The notes beneath the pieces are model-generated. The model made no database searches, had not been told where the DNA came from, and saw only the letters and a program-made list of their open reading frames with translations. Below are positions 10,333-22,300 of a stretch of DNA of 64,000 nt, piece after piece. Both the position numbers and the translations under genes were made by a program. Origin of the DNA: Silene latifolia (lineage: Eukaryota > Streptophyta > Magnoliopsida > Caryophyllales > Caryophyllaceae). The stretch covers positions 15,874,948 to 15,938,947 of the forward strand of contig NC_133532.1 of assembly GCF_048544455.1 (NCBI RefSeq), written 5' to 3'. Positions within the stretch are counted from its first letter, which is position 1; each line of letters opens with the position of its first letter.

Positions 10333-11602
10333 TGTTCCGGGTGTAATTCCAGAGCAGATTTGTTACCACGTAAGCTTGTAGAATGATGACTTTGCTTGAC
10401 TCTTCCTTTCGGCCTCTCCTGAAACAATGAACAAACTGAGGGCTCGGCTTGACACCGAGCGAACTCACTCCGACGCTCAAGTCAGTAAACTTAAAGGGAT
10501 TAAGTTGTGTGTTACTTGGCAAAGTATATTGTAGAAAGATAAGGGAGTTTGTAACAGATTAATGTGTTTAATCGATTATTTTCGGATCCTTTCCTCAATG
10601 AGGGTTGAGGAGTATTTATAGACTTTCACCTTTTGTCATGTAGTGGCCAAGTGGCTAGCAGGTGGAAAGACTGTTCTACCCTCGGTCGGGGGACCCATGG
10701 CAGGCCGGCGGGCCCTGTTGACTCCATGCCGAGGGGTCTTGGATGTGAGTACGCGGATGTGTATCCCGGCTGGCTAGTTGCCTAGCCGAGACCCAGTGAC
10801 AGCCGACCGGCCAGGCTTGCGGTTATTTGTCCAAGTAGGGATGGCAATGGGTAGGGTCCAGGTAGGGTCCGCCTAGACCGGACCCGACCCAAGATTTTCC
10901 CTTTGGACCCCGACACCTGGACCCGCAAGGGTCTAAAATTTGAGGACCCATACCCGGACCCTATGGGTAAGGGTAGGTCTGGGTCTACCCCATGGTCCGA
11001 GTTTAAACCACTTTAGTAACAAGATTTAACGGTATGAGGTATATAATATTAAAAAAAAAAATTCATACTACTTTAACATTATGAGTTTATTAATCTGCCG
11101 TTAATGGTGGTTGTCGGTCGTCGGCTATTAGATAGGTGGTTGCCAGTCGCGTATCAGTGCTGTGGTGGTGGTTTTCTTGTGTCAGTGGTGGTATTGTCGG
11201 AAGAGTTTGGTTGGGTTTTATCACTTTATGGGATGAGGGAAGGGAAAGAGACTTTAGTTGGGTTTCTACAGTCTGCCAGTATGAATTCAGAAAAGTTGTA
11301 ATTTTGATTTTTTTTTTCTTTAATAAAGGGTCTAAAGGTCAGGTATGGGTCTCATAACTTAGACCCGGACCCGGACCCGGACCCAGACCCGAAATATTAT
11401 CTTAAGACCCATACCCGACCCATACCCATTGGGTCTGAAAAAATGAGACCCATACCCGACCCATTAGGGTCCGACCCTCAGGGTCTGGGTCGGGTCCCCG
11501 ACCCACTGCCATCCCTATGTCCAAGGTGTTGACTTGGTGTGGATATCTTTGACCTTGCTCAATATGTTGACTCGGTCAGCGGGTGCAGAATATGCCCCAT
11601 CA
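10333..11602 (-). repeat. Element A 5' LTR (right LTR), interrupted by a hAT element
   Basis: Direct repeat of 204-774 with the same termini. A 682-bp hAT-type insertion (10836-11517) plus an 8-bp duplication accounts for its greater length. The right flank 11603-11607 (ATTAC) is the target-site duplication. A minus-strand TATAAATA lies at about 10613-10620. Confidence 0.92.
10836..11517. mobile_element. Non-autonomous hAT-family DNA transposon
   Basis: Terminal inverted repeats start TAGGGATGGCAATGGGT on the left and TAGGGATGGCAGTGGGT on the right (reverse complement). Flanking 8-bp duplications TGTCCAAG lie at 10828-10835 and 11518-11525; LTR copy 1 has this octamer once. Eight-bp TSDs and TAGGG-type ends mark the hAT superfamily. 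Both subterminal regions are packed with GGGTC/GACCC motifs, as expected for transposase-binding repeats. No transposase ORF is seen in 682 bp, so it depends on a helper. It inserted after element A was already in place. Confidence 0.88.
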
Positions 11603-11700
11603 ATTACATAAGAGGGATAGCACGTACAAAGTAACCATAATATAATACACTTATACAAATAATATACTTCATATAATACAATATAATATACTCCGTAATA
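11603..11700. other. Right flank of element A
   Basis: AT-rich host sequence between the ATTAC duplication and the Stowaway-like MITE. Nothing recognisable. Confidence 0.4.
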
Positions 11701-11959
11701 CTTCCTCCATTCAACTCCACTCTTCCACTTTCTTTTTTTCACGTTTGCCAACGCGTGTTTTACGCGCTAAATATCGTTAGCTACGCATTTGCAAAAAATA
11801 TAAAAGTTAGATATTTTTAACGTACTCGTAAAGACGAATCAAACAAGATCCCACATGAATATATTTTCACTTACGTATCGAGAGAAAATTGAAACTGAAT
11901 ACTCACTCGTGAATAGTGTTAAAAAATGAAATAGGTAGAGTGGAGTTGAATGGAGGTAG
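11701..11959. mobile_element. Stowaway-like MITE, copy 1
   Basis: 259 bp with near-perfect terminal inverted repeats (CTTCCTCCATTCAACTCC... / ...GGAGTTGAATGGAGGTAG) flanked by TA on both sides (11699-11700 and 11960-11961). CTCCCTCC-like ends and a TA target are typical of Stowaway MITEs mobilised by Tc1/mariner transposases. A diverged copy in the same orientation lies at about 23983-24248. No coding potential. Confidence 0.8.
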
Positions 11960-12709
11960 TACAATTTATCGAGTACCCAGTAATAAAAAGGCATAAGGCC
12001 CTATTCTTTTCGACTAAGAAGAGTTGAACTAAACTGAATGGAATCCAACTGAATTAAAAGTTAATTTGTGAAGATATTAGATTTGTAAAGAGATTAGATA
12101 AACTGAATTAAATAAAGCTAAACTGAATTGAAATGAGCTAAAATTTAGTCCAAAACTCCGCATAAGTAAATAAAACAACCAATAAACAAACAAATCTACC
12201 TTTGCTCATCTATCCCCATTCGCAATTTACTCTCCCTACACAAAACACCAAATTTGTGATCAATTGGTCTCCCTTGTGACGGGTTATCATTTGTGACGGA
12301 TATTTTGTGAGATAAAATGGTAACAAAATGGGTTAGTGGAGAAAGGGGACCACATGAATAGTGTTACAGAGAGAGAAAAAGTGGGTACATTGTGAGATAA
12401 AATGGTATCCGTCTTCAGCTTGTGACGGATATGTCATGTCTTCAATGAGAATTTGTGATTTGTGATTCACCCCACAAAGTCAAAACTCAAAAGCTCAGTC
12501 CAACTAATAGACAGACAGATAGTCAGACAGTCAGACACACCCCTCTCCTCTTCCTTCATTCTTAATAAATTCCAAACCATCAAATTTTGAAGAGATAGTT
12601 GCAATTAACTACTCTATCTTATAGTAAACTTAATAACAACATTCTTCAACATGCTAAAACATTGACCTCCAAATTCAACATCTAATTTGTACATACATAC
12701 ATTTTTACA
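11960..12709. other. Upstream region of the receptor kinase gene with internal direct repeats
   Basis: Promoter/5' UTR region of the gene starting at 12710. TTGTGACGGATAT occurs at 12291-12303 and 12420-12432, and TTGTGAGATAAAATGGTA occurs near 12306 and 12390, so 12260-12435 looks like a small decayed transposon. I could not fix its ends. A CT-rich stretch (12540-12560) and repeated ACAGACAGA near 12510 precede the start codon. No convincing TATA box was identified. Confidence 0.4.
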
Positions 12710-14545
12710 ATGATGAAGAAGAAAAAGAAGCAATTTTTAGATGTACCCATCATGTTTCTTCTTCTTCTTTTGTTCATCATTTTTCCTCTTTCAACTGCTG
12801 TTACTGAAGATGATGTAAAGTGTCTTGAAGGTGTTAAAAACTCCTTAAAAGACCCAAATTTAAAGCTCAATTCTTGGACTTTTTCCAATTCTTCTGATGT
12901 TGGTTTTATCTGCACTTTTGCTGGTGCATCCTGTTGGAATAACAGGGAAAATAAGCTTATTAGTCTGCAACTTACAGATTTTCAGCTTTCTGGGAAAATC
13001 CCAGATTCTCTGCAGTTTTGTTCTAGCATTCAGACACTTGATCTTTCTGGTAATGATTTCATGGGTTCAATTCCTGTTAATATTTGTTCTTGGCTCCCTT
13101 TTTTGGTTACTTTAGATTTGTCTGATAATCAATTATCTGGTGAAATACCTCCTGATCTTGGTAACTGTCAGTATTTGAACAAGTTGGTTTTGTCTAATAA
13201 TCAATTATCTGGTTTAATTCCTGCTCAACTGTCAAATTTGAACAGACTTACTGTGTTTTCTGTTGCTGATAATCATCTTTCTGGTCAAATTCCTGAATTT
13301 TTGGCACATTTTGATGAGTCTGGCTTTGATGGAAATGATGGGTTATGTGGGAAGCCAGTTGGGTCTAAGTGTAATGGATTGAGTAAGAAGAATTTGGCAA
13401 TTATAATAGCTGCTGGTGTGTTTGGCGCGGCCGCCTCGTTAGGGTTAGGGTTTGTGTTATGGTGGTGGTATTTTTCGAGGGCGGGGAGGAGGAGGAAGGA
13501 AGGTTATGGTCTTGGAAGAACTACTGATGGTACTTGGGTTGATAGGTTGGCAGCTTATAAGCTGTCACAGGTATCTTTGTTTCAAAAGCCTCTTGTGAAG
13601 GTTAGGGTGGCTGATTTGTTGATTGCTACTAATAGTTTTAGTCGGGATAATGTGATGATCTCGACTAGAATGGGAATAACTTATGGAGCCATGTTGCCTG
13701 ATGGGTCGACATTGGCTATAAAGCGGCTTAGTGCTTGTAAGCTTAGCGAGAAGCCGTTTAGGACGGAGATGAACAAGTTGGGAAAGCTTAGGCATCCAAA
13801 TTTGGTTCCATTGTTGGGATATTGTATCGTGGAGGATGAGAAGTTATTGATTTATAAGCATATGTCTAATGGAACTTTGCATTCTGTGATACATGGGAAG
13901 ACGATGTTTTTGGATTGGCCTACGAGGTTTAGAATTGGGTTAGGTGCCGCAAGAGGTCTTGCTTGGCTTCATCATGGAGGGGAATTGTCGTATTTGCACC
14001 AAAACATAAGCTCAAATGTAATTCTTCTAGATGATGACTTGGATGCTAGGATAATCGACTTTGGGCTAGCAAGGCTTCTGTCGTCTTCAGAATCTAGTAA
14101 TGAGAGTAGCTTTGTCAATGGCGAATTGGGAGAATTCGGATATATAGCACCAGAGTATTCTAGCACCTTCACGGCATCACTAAAAGGGGATGTTTATGCT
14201 TTTGGTGTGGTTCTTTTAGAATTGCTGACGGGACAAAAACCGTTAGAAGTGGCACTTGCCGAGGAAGGATTTAAGGGAAACTTGGTCGATTGGGTGAATA
14301 AATTGTCGAGCTCTGGCCGATTACTTGAAGCCATTGATGAAGATATATGTGGGAAAGGACATGATGATGAAATTCTTCAGGTGTTTACAATTGCATCTAA
14401 ATGTACAGTTTCTCGACCCAAGGACCGATATTCAATGTACCAAGTGTATGAGTCACTGAATAACATGTCTGAGGACCGTTACTCAGAGCAATACGCTGAA
14501 TTTCCGTTGGTTTTTGGAAGACATGACATGGATCAGCCAGTATAG
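12710..14545 (+). CDS. BIR2: LRR receptor-like pseudokinase, BIR2-like
   Basis: Single-exon, 611-residue protein. Order: signal peptide (about 1-30, Lys-rich then Leu-rich), N-terminal LRR cap with a CWNN motif (Cys about 75), about five LRRs (82-200), transmembrane helix (about 227-253), kinase-like domain (about 299-585). It closely follows the Arabidopsis BIR family, especially BIR2, including LSKKNLAIIIAAGVFGAAAS and VSLFQKPLVKV. BIR2 is a plasma-membrane partner of BAK1 that restrains immune receptor complexes and is regarded as catalytically inactive. Here the glycine loop is lost (STRMGITYGAML) and the catalytic HRD reads HQN (430-432). The ATP-binding Lys (about 338) and a regular DFG (450-452) remain. 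The frame is intact and two adjacent ATGs start it. BIR3/BIR4 remain possible. Ligand binding and partner choice are inference. Confidence 0.93.
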   Translation: MMKKKKKQFLDVPIMFLLLLLFIIFPLSTAVTEDDVKCLEGVKNSLKDPNLKLNSWTFSNSSDVGFICTFAGASCWNNRENKLISLQLTDFQLSGKIPDSLQFCSSIQTLDLSGNDFMGSIPVNICSWLPFLVTLDLSDNQLSGEIPPDLGNCQYLNKLVLSNNQLSGLIPAQLSNLNRLTVFSVADNHLSGQIPEFLAHFDESGFDGNDGLCGKPVGSKCNGLSKKNLAIIIAAGVFGAAASLGLGFVLWWWYFSRAGRRRKEGYGLGRTTDGTWVDRLAAYKLSQVSLFQKPLVKVRVADLLIATNSFSRDNVMISTRMGITYGAMLPDGSTLAIKRLSACKLSEKPFRTEMNKLGKLRHPNLVPLLGYCIVEDEKLLIYKHMSNGTLHSVIHGKTMFLDWPTRFRIGLGAARGLAWLHHGGELSYLHQNISSNVILLDDDLDARIIDFGLARLLSSSESSNESSFVNGELGEFGYIAPEYSSTFTASLKGDVYAFGVVLLELLTGQKPLEVALAEEGFKGNLVDWVNKLSSSGRLLEAIDEDICGKGHDDEILQVFTIASKCTVSRPKDRYSMYQVYESLNNMSEDRYSEQYAEFPLVFGRHDMDQPV

Positions 14546-16305
14546 TCTTTAGGCAACGTCGCCTGCTGAAGTTTGTTTTTAACCACCTCTACTTTGTCTG
14601 CTGCCATATCAGCCTACGGACTGAGATTCACTCATGTTGTTGAAAATTGGAAGGTGCCATTTTATTTAGCATCCTTTCCCCGATGTGCATTCAATTTTAC
14701 TCAAACTCCGTCAAATACTGGTATTGTTACCTCGCTTGCTCTAGTGTTAGACTTCTCTCTTTGAAAATACTCCGTATGTGGTCAAGTGTTGGACCCGCTC
14801 TTTAACCTAAACCCATTGTTCTTGCTTTTAAAATGACGTGTTCAAGTGTCATAACCATGTTTGTCTGTCGTGTGTAGTGTGTCTAACACAGGTACGCAAG
14901 GTGATATGAAGAATTTGTGTCATGTTGAATTCCGCTACACCTGTATAATGGAAAGTCATCGTAAACTGCATTCGCTTGCAAAGAGTATTTTTTTTTTTTT
15001 TTTACCTTGGAGGTTTTCATCAATGTAAATGTACTTTCCGCAGCTCATTGCTTGTGGTTTCACATTTTTTTTTTAGATTAGCATGCATCATATTTTTTCA
15101 TCAACATCTAAGTTGGTTCTTTGCTTCTGATTGTAATTATTTTGGGTTGAATTATTTTTTCCCGGGACAGGAAATCTCATTGTACAAGCTGCCCGACTTC
15201 CAATTCTCCTGCAGTTGCAAAAATTTTAGTCGTCTTTCTAACTGCAGTCAATCCCGACTCTTAGTTTTTGGTTGTCTTATGTTAAAAAAGTCCTTCAATC
15301 CAAATTCTCGGCGATATTTTCGCTGTGAATTATTCAAGCTTTCTTTTCCCTCCTTTTATGGGTGCTCTTGTTATTACGTGTGTTTATTCCTTTGCGCCTT
15401 TGCGGTATATATTAGGGAGTAGAAAATTCAAATCGAAGAAATTGATAACTAAGTTGGCAATCAATTGACCAACTTTGGGGAGGAATTGTGCACATGTTTT
15501 TGCATTGTCTCACGGAGGAAATAAAGGTGCATTGAATCCATGAATTATCCTTTGAAAGAGGTCCCTTTGTGACGAAATTCTTGTTTAAAACGAGTATATC
15601 CATCATAGACATAAAACGGAGCTAGTAAAATAGACCAGACAAAATTCTCGAGACTCGAAAAAAAATTTGTCCTCCATCTATCCAAGAGAAGTGTTTTTTA
15701 ACCCATTATAATTTTAACTGAGAACAACTCATCGGTACTTTAATTTCAACTTCAACAAGAACAAAATTCTTGTTTAAGACGACAATGTCCATCTCAGACT
15801 TAAAAGTTAAAACAGGTTAAGTATCGTAGATGAGACAACGGACGATGCCTCAGAACTAACAAACATATAGCTTGCCGTCTTCTGGTGTAATTCCTTGATT
15901 TATTTAAATCTGACAAGCATAATTGAATTGGTATACAAATCTTTTGCCATGTCTCCGAAAATCATCAGTGTTCATTCGTTTCAAAGTTAATCTCACACCC
16001 CTTGAAGTTACAGGCAAAGCCGATTTTATGTTTCCAAATCAAACTCAAAGAACATCACATTAGAAACTACACAAAATTCAGATGCCATGAATCCAAGACA
16101 AGACGGTCAAAATAACCAAACTTTGTAAGAAAAATTAATCAAAAAGACATTCCCCATAAGATGAGAAAGATATGGGGACAAAGGTAGCATATATCCTCGT
16201 CAAAAAGGGAAAAAAATTAACTAATTTATGCTGCTTCTTTTTTCCAGCCAAAGGGGAGTTACACCGCTACCCTTTCACCCAGAAGATTAAATTCTTCCAA
16301 GGGTT
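14546..16305. other. Intergenic: 3' ends of two convergent genes
   Basis: Lies between the stop of the plus-strand receptor gene and the stop of the minus-strand NTF2/RRM gene. It should hold both 3' UTRs. There is a T-run at about 14988-15003, and a partial repeat (TTCTTGTTTAA[A/G]ACGA near 15578 and 15766). Short ORFs at 14976-15422 have no family signature and I do not accept them as genes. Confidence 0.5.
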
Positions 16306-19300
16306 TTATTGGTAGGAACGTTGCTGGAAGCCGTTGCCTCTTACAGAATCAAAGGCGCTTCCTGAAGTCCTAACACCGCCACGCCCCCTTGGGGCTTCAT
16401 TTTGGTAAGTGCCTCTACCTCGACCTCTGCCTCTTGCTACGGCTGTACAAGACAGACAAAAGGGTATCAATCATGAGCAATGAGGTGCACAAGTATCGAA
16501 AGGCATTTAAGCTCAAGTGAAGCGTTTTGGCTAGGGCCTCACTGGAGCTTGAGCTTAATACCTACCGTGCCCTATGGCTATGTGAAATAAAGTAATGTAA
16601 CAGGGAACCAGCAACTTAGGTCATACGTTTAGCACAAGACCAACCGCGCAAAGGTGTATATAATTCATCTTAAGAGTAAGCAATCGGCTAATCATATCAC
16701 TGCATAAAACCACCCTTACGAACAGCCCAAATTCTATTATTGAAAGCATCCAAGTCTGATAAATGAACTGGCCTACAAATTAGAAGTGAATCATATGACT
16801 GCATATCTGGCTCAATTACTTAGATTTGAATTTAAACTCAACCAGAGGATAAATTAGTCAAGATTCAAAGTAAAACTTCGCTCAGGCCCACATACAAGAT
16901 ACAACCGTACAACACAACCTTAGCAACAATATATAAGAGCGCATACCTCCACCTCGAGCAATACTATTGCTGCTTGCTCTCCTCCCCTCAATGTAGACTT
17001 GCCTACCCAACAGTTCTATTGGTGAAGCCTACAATAGTTGAATTCAAAATGGTTAGGCTTATAAAACAAAATAGTAATGTTTCTGAAAATCAAAACAACT
17101 ACCAGCATTTATTTATTCCAACTAAGGAAAAATTCTTGCTATAAGAAATACAGTTGATCAACTTGATTCACCATTAATCTACATTCTACAATGTACACAT
17201 ATCCAACACCCATTGTCCAAATAGGGTAATGAGTTGGTGGGAGCATTTGCAGTTTGCATTAAAAGTTAGCACGCTGTTACAACGGTGTATAAAGACAATA
17301 AGCTGATAGTGAAGGTTAACATTATTTGAAGAGGTAACAAAACATTTCAATGCCACTTCCAAAATTTTAGTAACCGAGTCTTAGTAGTGAACTGAAGTAG
17401 TGACTAACTGTAATTCGCGACACAACTTTCATTACACATCAGCCTCTATGCTTGGCACTTCTACCACATGGAACATAGATAAAAGTGTAAGACAACCACT
17501 CTGGATACATCCTGTCATAGCTTTGAAGGGACTGTCGACCCCACCGGACACCCCTACCTCAGCATGCCCTTTTAAGGGATTAGGGTAATGTTTCTATTGT
17601 TGTACTTCTACTAGTGAACTGATTGTTCATCCATGTCCATACTTTTTTTAAGAGAAATATATACTCATATACCTTACTCTATTTATGAAGGAAAACCTCG
17701 TATGAATTAATGTAATTAATATAAATGGTAGTTACAGAGTTACACAACTCATAAGACACGCAGACCGAATACATTCTGATAAAATTTGAAGAACACAGCA
17801 TTTAGAAAAAACAGTAGTGTACCTGAATTGCAGTATGAACACCAGACATATCTTCATACTCAACAAAGGCAAAGCAAATACCAATTTCCTGCAAGTCACA
17901 TCCAGAGTAGAATAATCAGCTTTCTAGAAAGAATAAATTAATAAGCTCCGCAATATGAAATAGCTTGAAGTTTGAAGTCTGAACATACCTTTTTATTCCT
18001 GATAAATACTCCATTAGGTTTGATTTTGCCAAAATTCTTGAATTCCCTCTCAAGATCAGCATTTGTAACATTTGAGGGCAAGTTCCTCACATAGACAGAT
18101 GCCAGCTCCTCTAAATTGCGCAAGTAGAAAAATGAAAATTAGGGAAGAAACTATCCAGCCAAAATACATTACAAAAAGACGTACACAAATATCCAAACTC
18201 CAATTGCAACTGCCAATCTATGATACACACAAAATTTAAGCTCATGATTTACATACTGTATAACTGATGGAAGAGGATCAAAGAAACCTTCACATCATTA
18301 TGTCATACAAGATACGTAGAATCGTAATAATTCAATAGCAACCCCCCTCATGATCAAACGCTTTAGTACAATAAGTTCCAAAATTAAGGAATAGTTTTTA
18401 CCAAACCCCGTTTATGTAACAGGATATCCAAATTACTGCCTGGAAAACAAATACCTTCAGAAGTAAGGAACAGCCAAAAAGACGCTGCTTGATTGACGAG
18501 GGTGATTCTTCAGAAATAAAGGGGAAAAAAGGCAAATCAATTGGGCTGTGGGAGGTAGAATATAAAACTACAAGTTTACACACCTTCTTGAGCCAACCCG
18601 TCATCTGCCCCAGGACCAGATGCGTCGGGTACAAATGATGACGCTGATGGGTTTAGTTGCTGAGCACCCGCTTGTACAGTCTGTTCCATTGCGGGTGGAG
18701 GAGGCATGCTTTGTCTTACGGCAGTTTGACGGGGAACAGATGATTGTGAAGATTGTCCCTTTGACGCTTGCAACTGAAACATTTAGGATTGAGAAAATTA
18801 TCAAATCATGGTCATACAACGAAAAATCATGATGTACAAGTAGCAACTAATGCAAGGTGGGGATGTGGTGGTAACTCAGTTTAAAAGGCGCATGCGTCTT
18901 ATCGTGCATACAAGACAGTGTTTTTGCAAACAAACTTGTATTACAATGTGAATTTTTGAGCAATTACACCTTTTGGGGATTTTAAGTAGGGTTAACATGT
19001 AAAAAAAAAAAAAAAGCCGGGTACAATGGGCCAAAGGGAAGGGTGTAATAAAAGAAGACGAATGAAAAAAGGGATATTTCAAACTCTAGGTATGTTCAAA
19101 AAACCCCAAAAGAGGGTTAATATGTTCAAAAAACAAATTCTAGGTATAATTGGGGGAAAGTAAGGAGATATAAAAGAAGAAAAAAAACATATGGAGCCTT
19201 GAGTTTGAGCACACTCGTTATGCCATTGTTAAAGAATGGCAATTATGAGTGCATGACACACATCAAAACAAACTGGAACAGAAACATAAAAGGACAAATC

Positions 19301-22300
19301 ATGCAACAAATGCATACGATATTTCGCCGTGCTTTTTTAAACTAAGGATGGCATTAATAAATGTGTGGCTCAAACATCAAAAACAAAATTGAATAGCAAA
19401 TAGAAGAAGCATACAATGGATGCATATGACAACTTTGCACGTTCTCCAGCGGGTTCCACAGCAGACTCATGTGCAGGTTCAGGAGCCGGCAGAGGAGCAG
19501 GTGCAAGGACAGGGTCTTCTACATGGTTAACAGCACTCTCATAGGTATATGGCTCTTCCATTGGAGCTTCTTCGACAACTGTTTCTGGCTGAAACTCTTC
19601 ATGCTGCTGTTCATCAGGAAGGCTATATTTGTCAATGGGACTATCATCTTCAATATGCAGTGAGTTCACATATTCCCTGGTCTCCTCCTCATATTCATAA
19701 TTTGGAACTGCAACGGTAAATACATAAGCCCAACATTTCAGAAAAAAAGAAATTAAAATTGTGTGGGTGGAGGCCACAGAGCTGGAAGGGGATTTGATCG
19801 TCTACACTCTACAGAACCGCAGTCTCACTCTCAACCACTAGTCCTACGACTAACTGGAAATCATCAAAACATGATCTAAAATGTCATTTGCAATAACAAG
19901 TAAAAATGACTATGATAGAAGTTTATATCAAAATCTAGTTAATCCTGAACAAGAACACTGCACGCAATTTACAAAATACATCAAATGAGTAAATGACTCC
20001 CATGCTAGTGTACCTTATGGGCTACAGAATTGCTAACTGAAACTAAGGGTGCTTCAAATTAGTACGAAAACATAGGCAGTAATTCTAGCACTTTCATAGA
20101 TAAAATATAAAAGGAATATGGTACCTTGCACTTTCATCCCCAATATACTAAAAGAATAAGTCTATCCAAAGGTTTCCCTCCAAAACCACTCATAAGTCAT
20201 AACTTTAATAAGGAAACAAATTGATTTAGAATTATTACAATTTTCTCTATTTTAACAAGGAAACAAAGGAAAATTAATACATATGATAACCTTAGACACA
20301 CACACACACACAAATAATATTGGTGGCATGGCACCCTTAGCTTATTTTACTTTGGCACGTGACAATCTATATAAATCAAGATCAAGATATATACTTAAAA
20401 TAAGTTTTGACGACAACAACAACAACATCAAAGCCTTAATCACAAAATGATTTGGGGTCGGCTGACATGAATCATCCTTTAGAACCGTCCCCTCTGGGTG
20501 AACGCACACCTCAAAAATGCGAAAAACAGAAAAGAAAAAGTGAAAAACAAAAGGGGAATGAAACACAATACGAAAGCCAAGTAAACTTATAGGTTTTAAA
20601 ATCGAAGTCCGGATTTCTTTTATAAAAACTTAGAATTTAAATCGAGAATAAAGATTAAAACGATTTTGAAAACCAAAATAAACTTAAGGGTCCGGAATAC
20701 CTTAAAAGTGAACAAGTATTAATATATAAGAAAGTTGTTGGCAAAAAGGTGTAATAAATCCGAAAAGAAACAAATAAATTTTAAAAATTAAATAAAAAAC
20801 ATTAAATAGTAACTATTTAAATAAGTTTTGTCGATAGAAAAAAATCTTAATAAATAAATTATAAATGTTACAATTCTAAATATAAATCAAGCTTTGAAAA
20901 ATAGAAAAGTATAAAAACAAAAATCGTAACTGTTTTATCTAAATAGTGTTTTGAGCCTAACACTCTAAGTGTTTGATTAAAAGAATTGATCGCTATATGA
21001 ATGAAAAAGTGTGTACTTCTCTCTTTTCATCTTATCTTATATACTACTAATAATATGTTTTAGCGTTCAACATATATATGATATTATTTTAATGTTTCAG
21101 TTACATATTCCCTCTTAAAAAAAACATGCAATTGCATGGGATCTGAACTAGTAGATAAAATATAAACATAAGGACCATATACAGAAGTGAAATTTCTACA
21201 CTAACAAGTGGTTGCACTGGCCCTGCGGCCGTAGAATGCCAGCGGAATAAAAAGATCGCTCTTACAAATCAACAAACAATTTTAAAGAATAACCGATTTC
21301 ATCAATACCTGTCTGCTCTAGATGCGAATTAGTTGCATGCACTTCTGAGTCAACCGGAATGTCAGGTAATTCAGGTACTGGATGCTGGTTAATGACATCC
21401 CCATCTTGAAACTGAAGAACATCATTCATGACAAAGTACCCGTTATCCTGAGGAGCTAAGAAGAAGACCTGTGTGAACTTCCTTTTTCCATAGAAGTTCC
21501 TTGACCTCACGATGCCAGACACAATAAGAAGAATGCCACCATTCCATGAGTTTTGAACATCCAGCCGCGTGACTTCAACTTTACTAACATTGAGAGAAGT
21601 AAGAAGGGTATGGATTTCCTGACAAATTATTAGTTAAATACAGCTTAGGTCAAAGCAAAAAGATACAAAGAATTATTCCCAAAGAAAAACATTGGTATAA
21701 CAACACTTCATGGACAAAAGGGAAAAACGCATGAATTACTGACAAATGAATATAAGCAATCGATTCATAGTAAAAAGTTAAGTTGTAATGTGCGAGTTAA
21801 GGAAAGCAGTTACTCTCTTCAGACTTCAGAGATGATAATACATATCAAAACTGTGAGATATGCCCATTTAGGCATTTATATACATTACTGTATTATTTGA
21901 GAATTTGGGTAAGGGAATGGAGGCATAAATAAACATAGCAAGAACCAGAAGGGCGCCTAGGCCCATAAGCACAAGAAGCAGCTCAAACAACATAGATAAT
22001 TCTACCCTCATCAAAAGTTCGGAGGCTGATAAATCGATAGGAGGAATGTTCTTATCCGCGGTAATTGTGACTTTGTGAGGACTTCCCCCTCAATTGTGCT
22101 CTAATGGGGCCACCAGTAAACAGCTTTACAAAGATCTTCCGGATATACTCCCCATACTTTCTCGAGGAAGAGCACATCCTTCCCGTGGGCACATGATGTG
22201 CTAACTTTTTAAGTTCTCAAACTCGCAGCTAAAGCCAATCGCCCAGTAAACAAAGTAGTTATCCGAAAGGTATCGTTCATAATCAAGCCAATAATTCCAC

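Larger units (their letters stand above)
204..11602 (-). mobile_element. Element A: Tat/Retand-like Ty3/gypsy LTR retrotransposon
   Basis: A complete element bounded by two direct LTRs that share the same ends (TGTTCCGGG... / ...CCCCATCA as read on +) and flanked by ATTAC on both sides. On the minus strand the order is LTR, primer site, gag, protease, reverse transcriptase, RNase H, a second archaeal-type RNase H, integrase, long 3' region, LTR. The extra RNase H and an antisense gene between integrase and the 3' LTR are known traits of the Tat lineage (Retand, Ogre and relatives). Every pol domain is recognisable, but several stops and frameshifts, and a lost integrase Asp, make this copy non-autonomous. 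The LTRs differ by about twenty scattered substitutions and small indels over 571 bp, so insertion is fairly recent. Length is 11.4 kb, or 10.7 kb without the nested hAT element. Confidence 0.92.

Noticed and set aside
11104..11357. Possible transposase ORF in the hAT element
   Set aside because: Too short, Val/Gly-rich, with no hAT dimerisation or catalytic motif.
14976..15422. 148-codon ORF after the receptor gene
   Set aside because: Starts in a T-run, is rich in Phe and Cys, and shows no domain or conservation clue.
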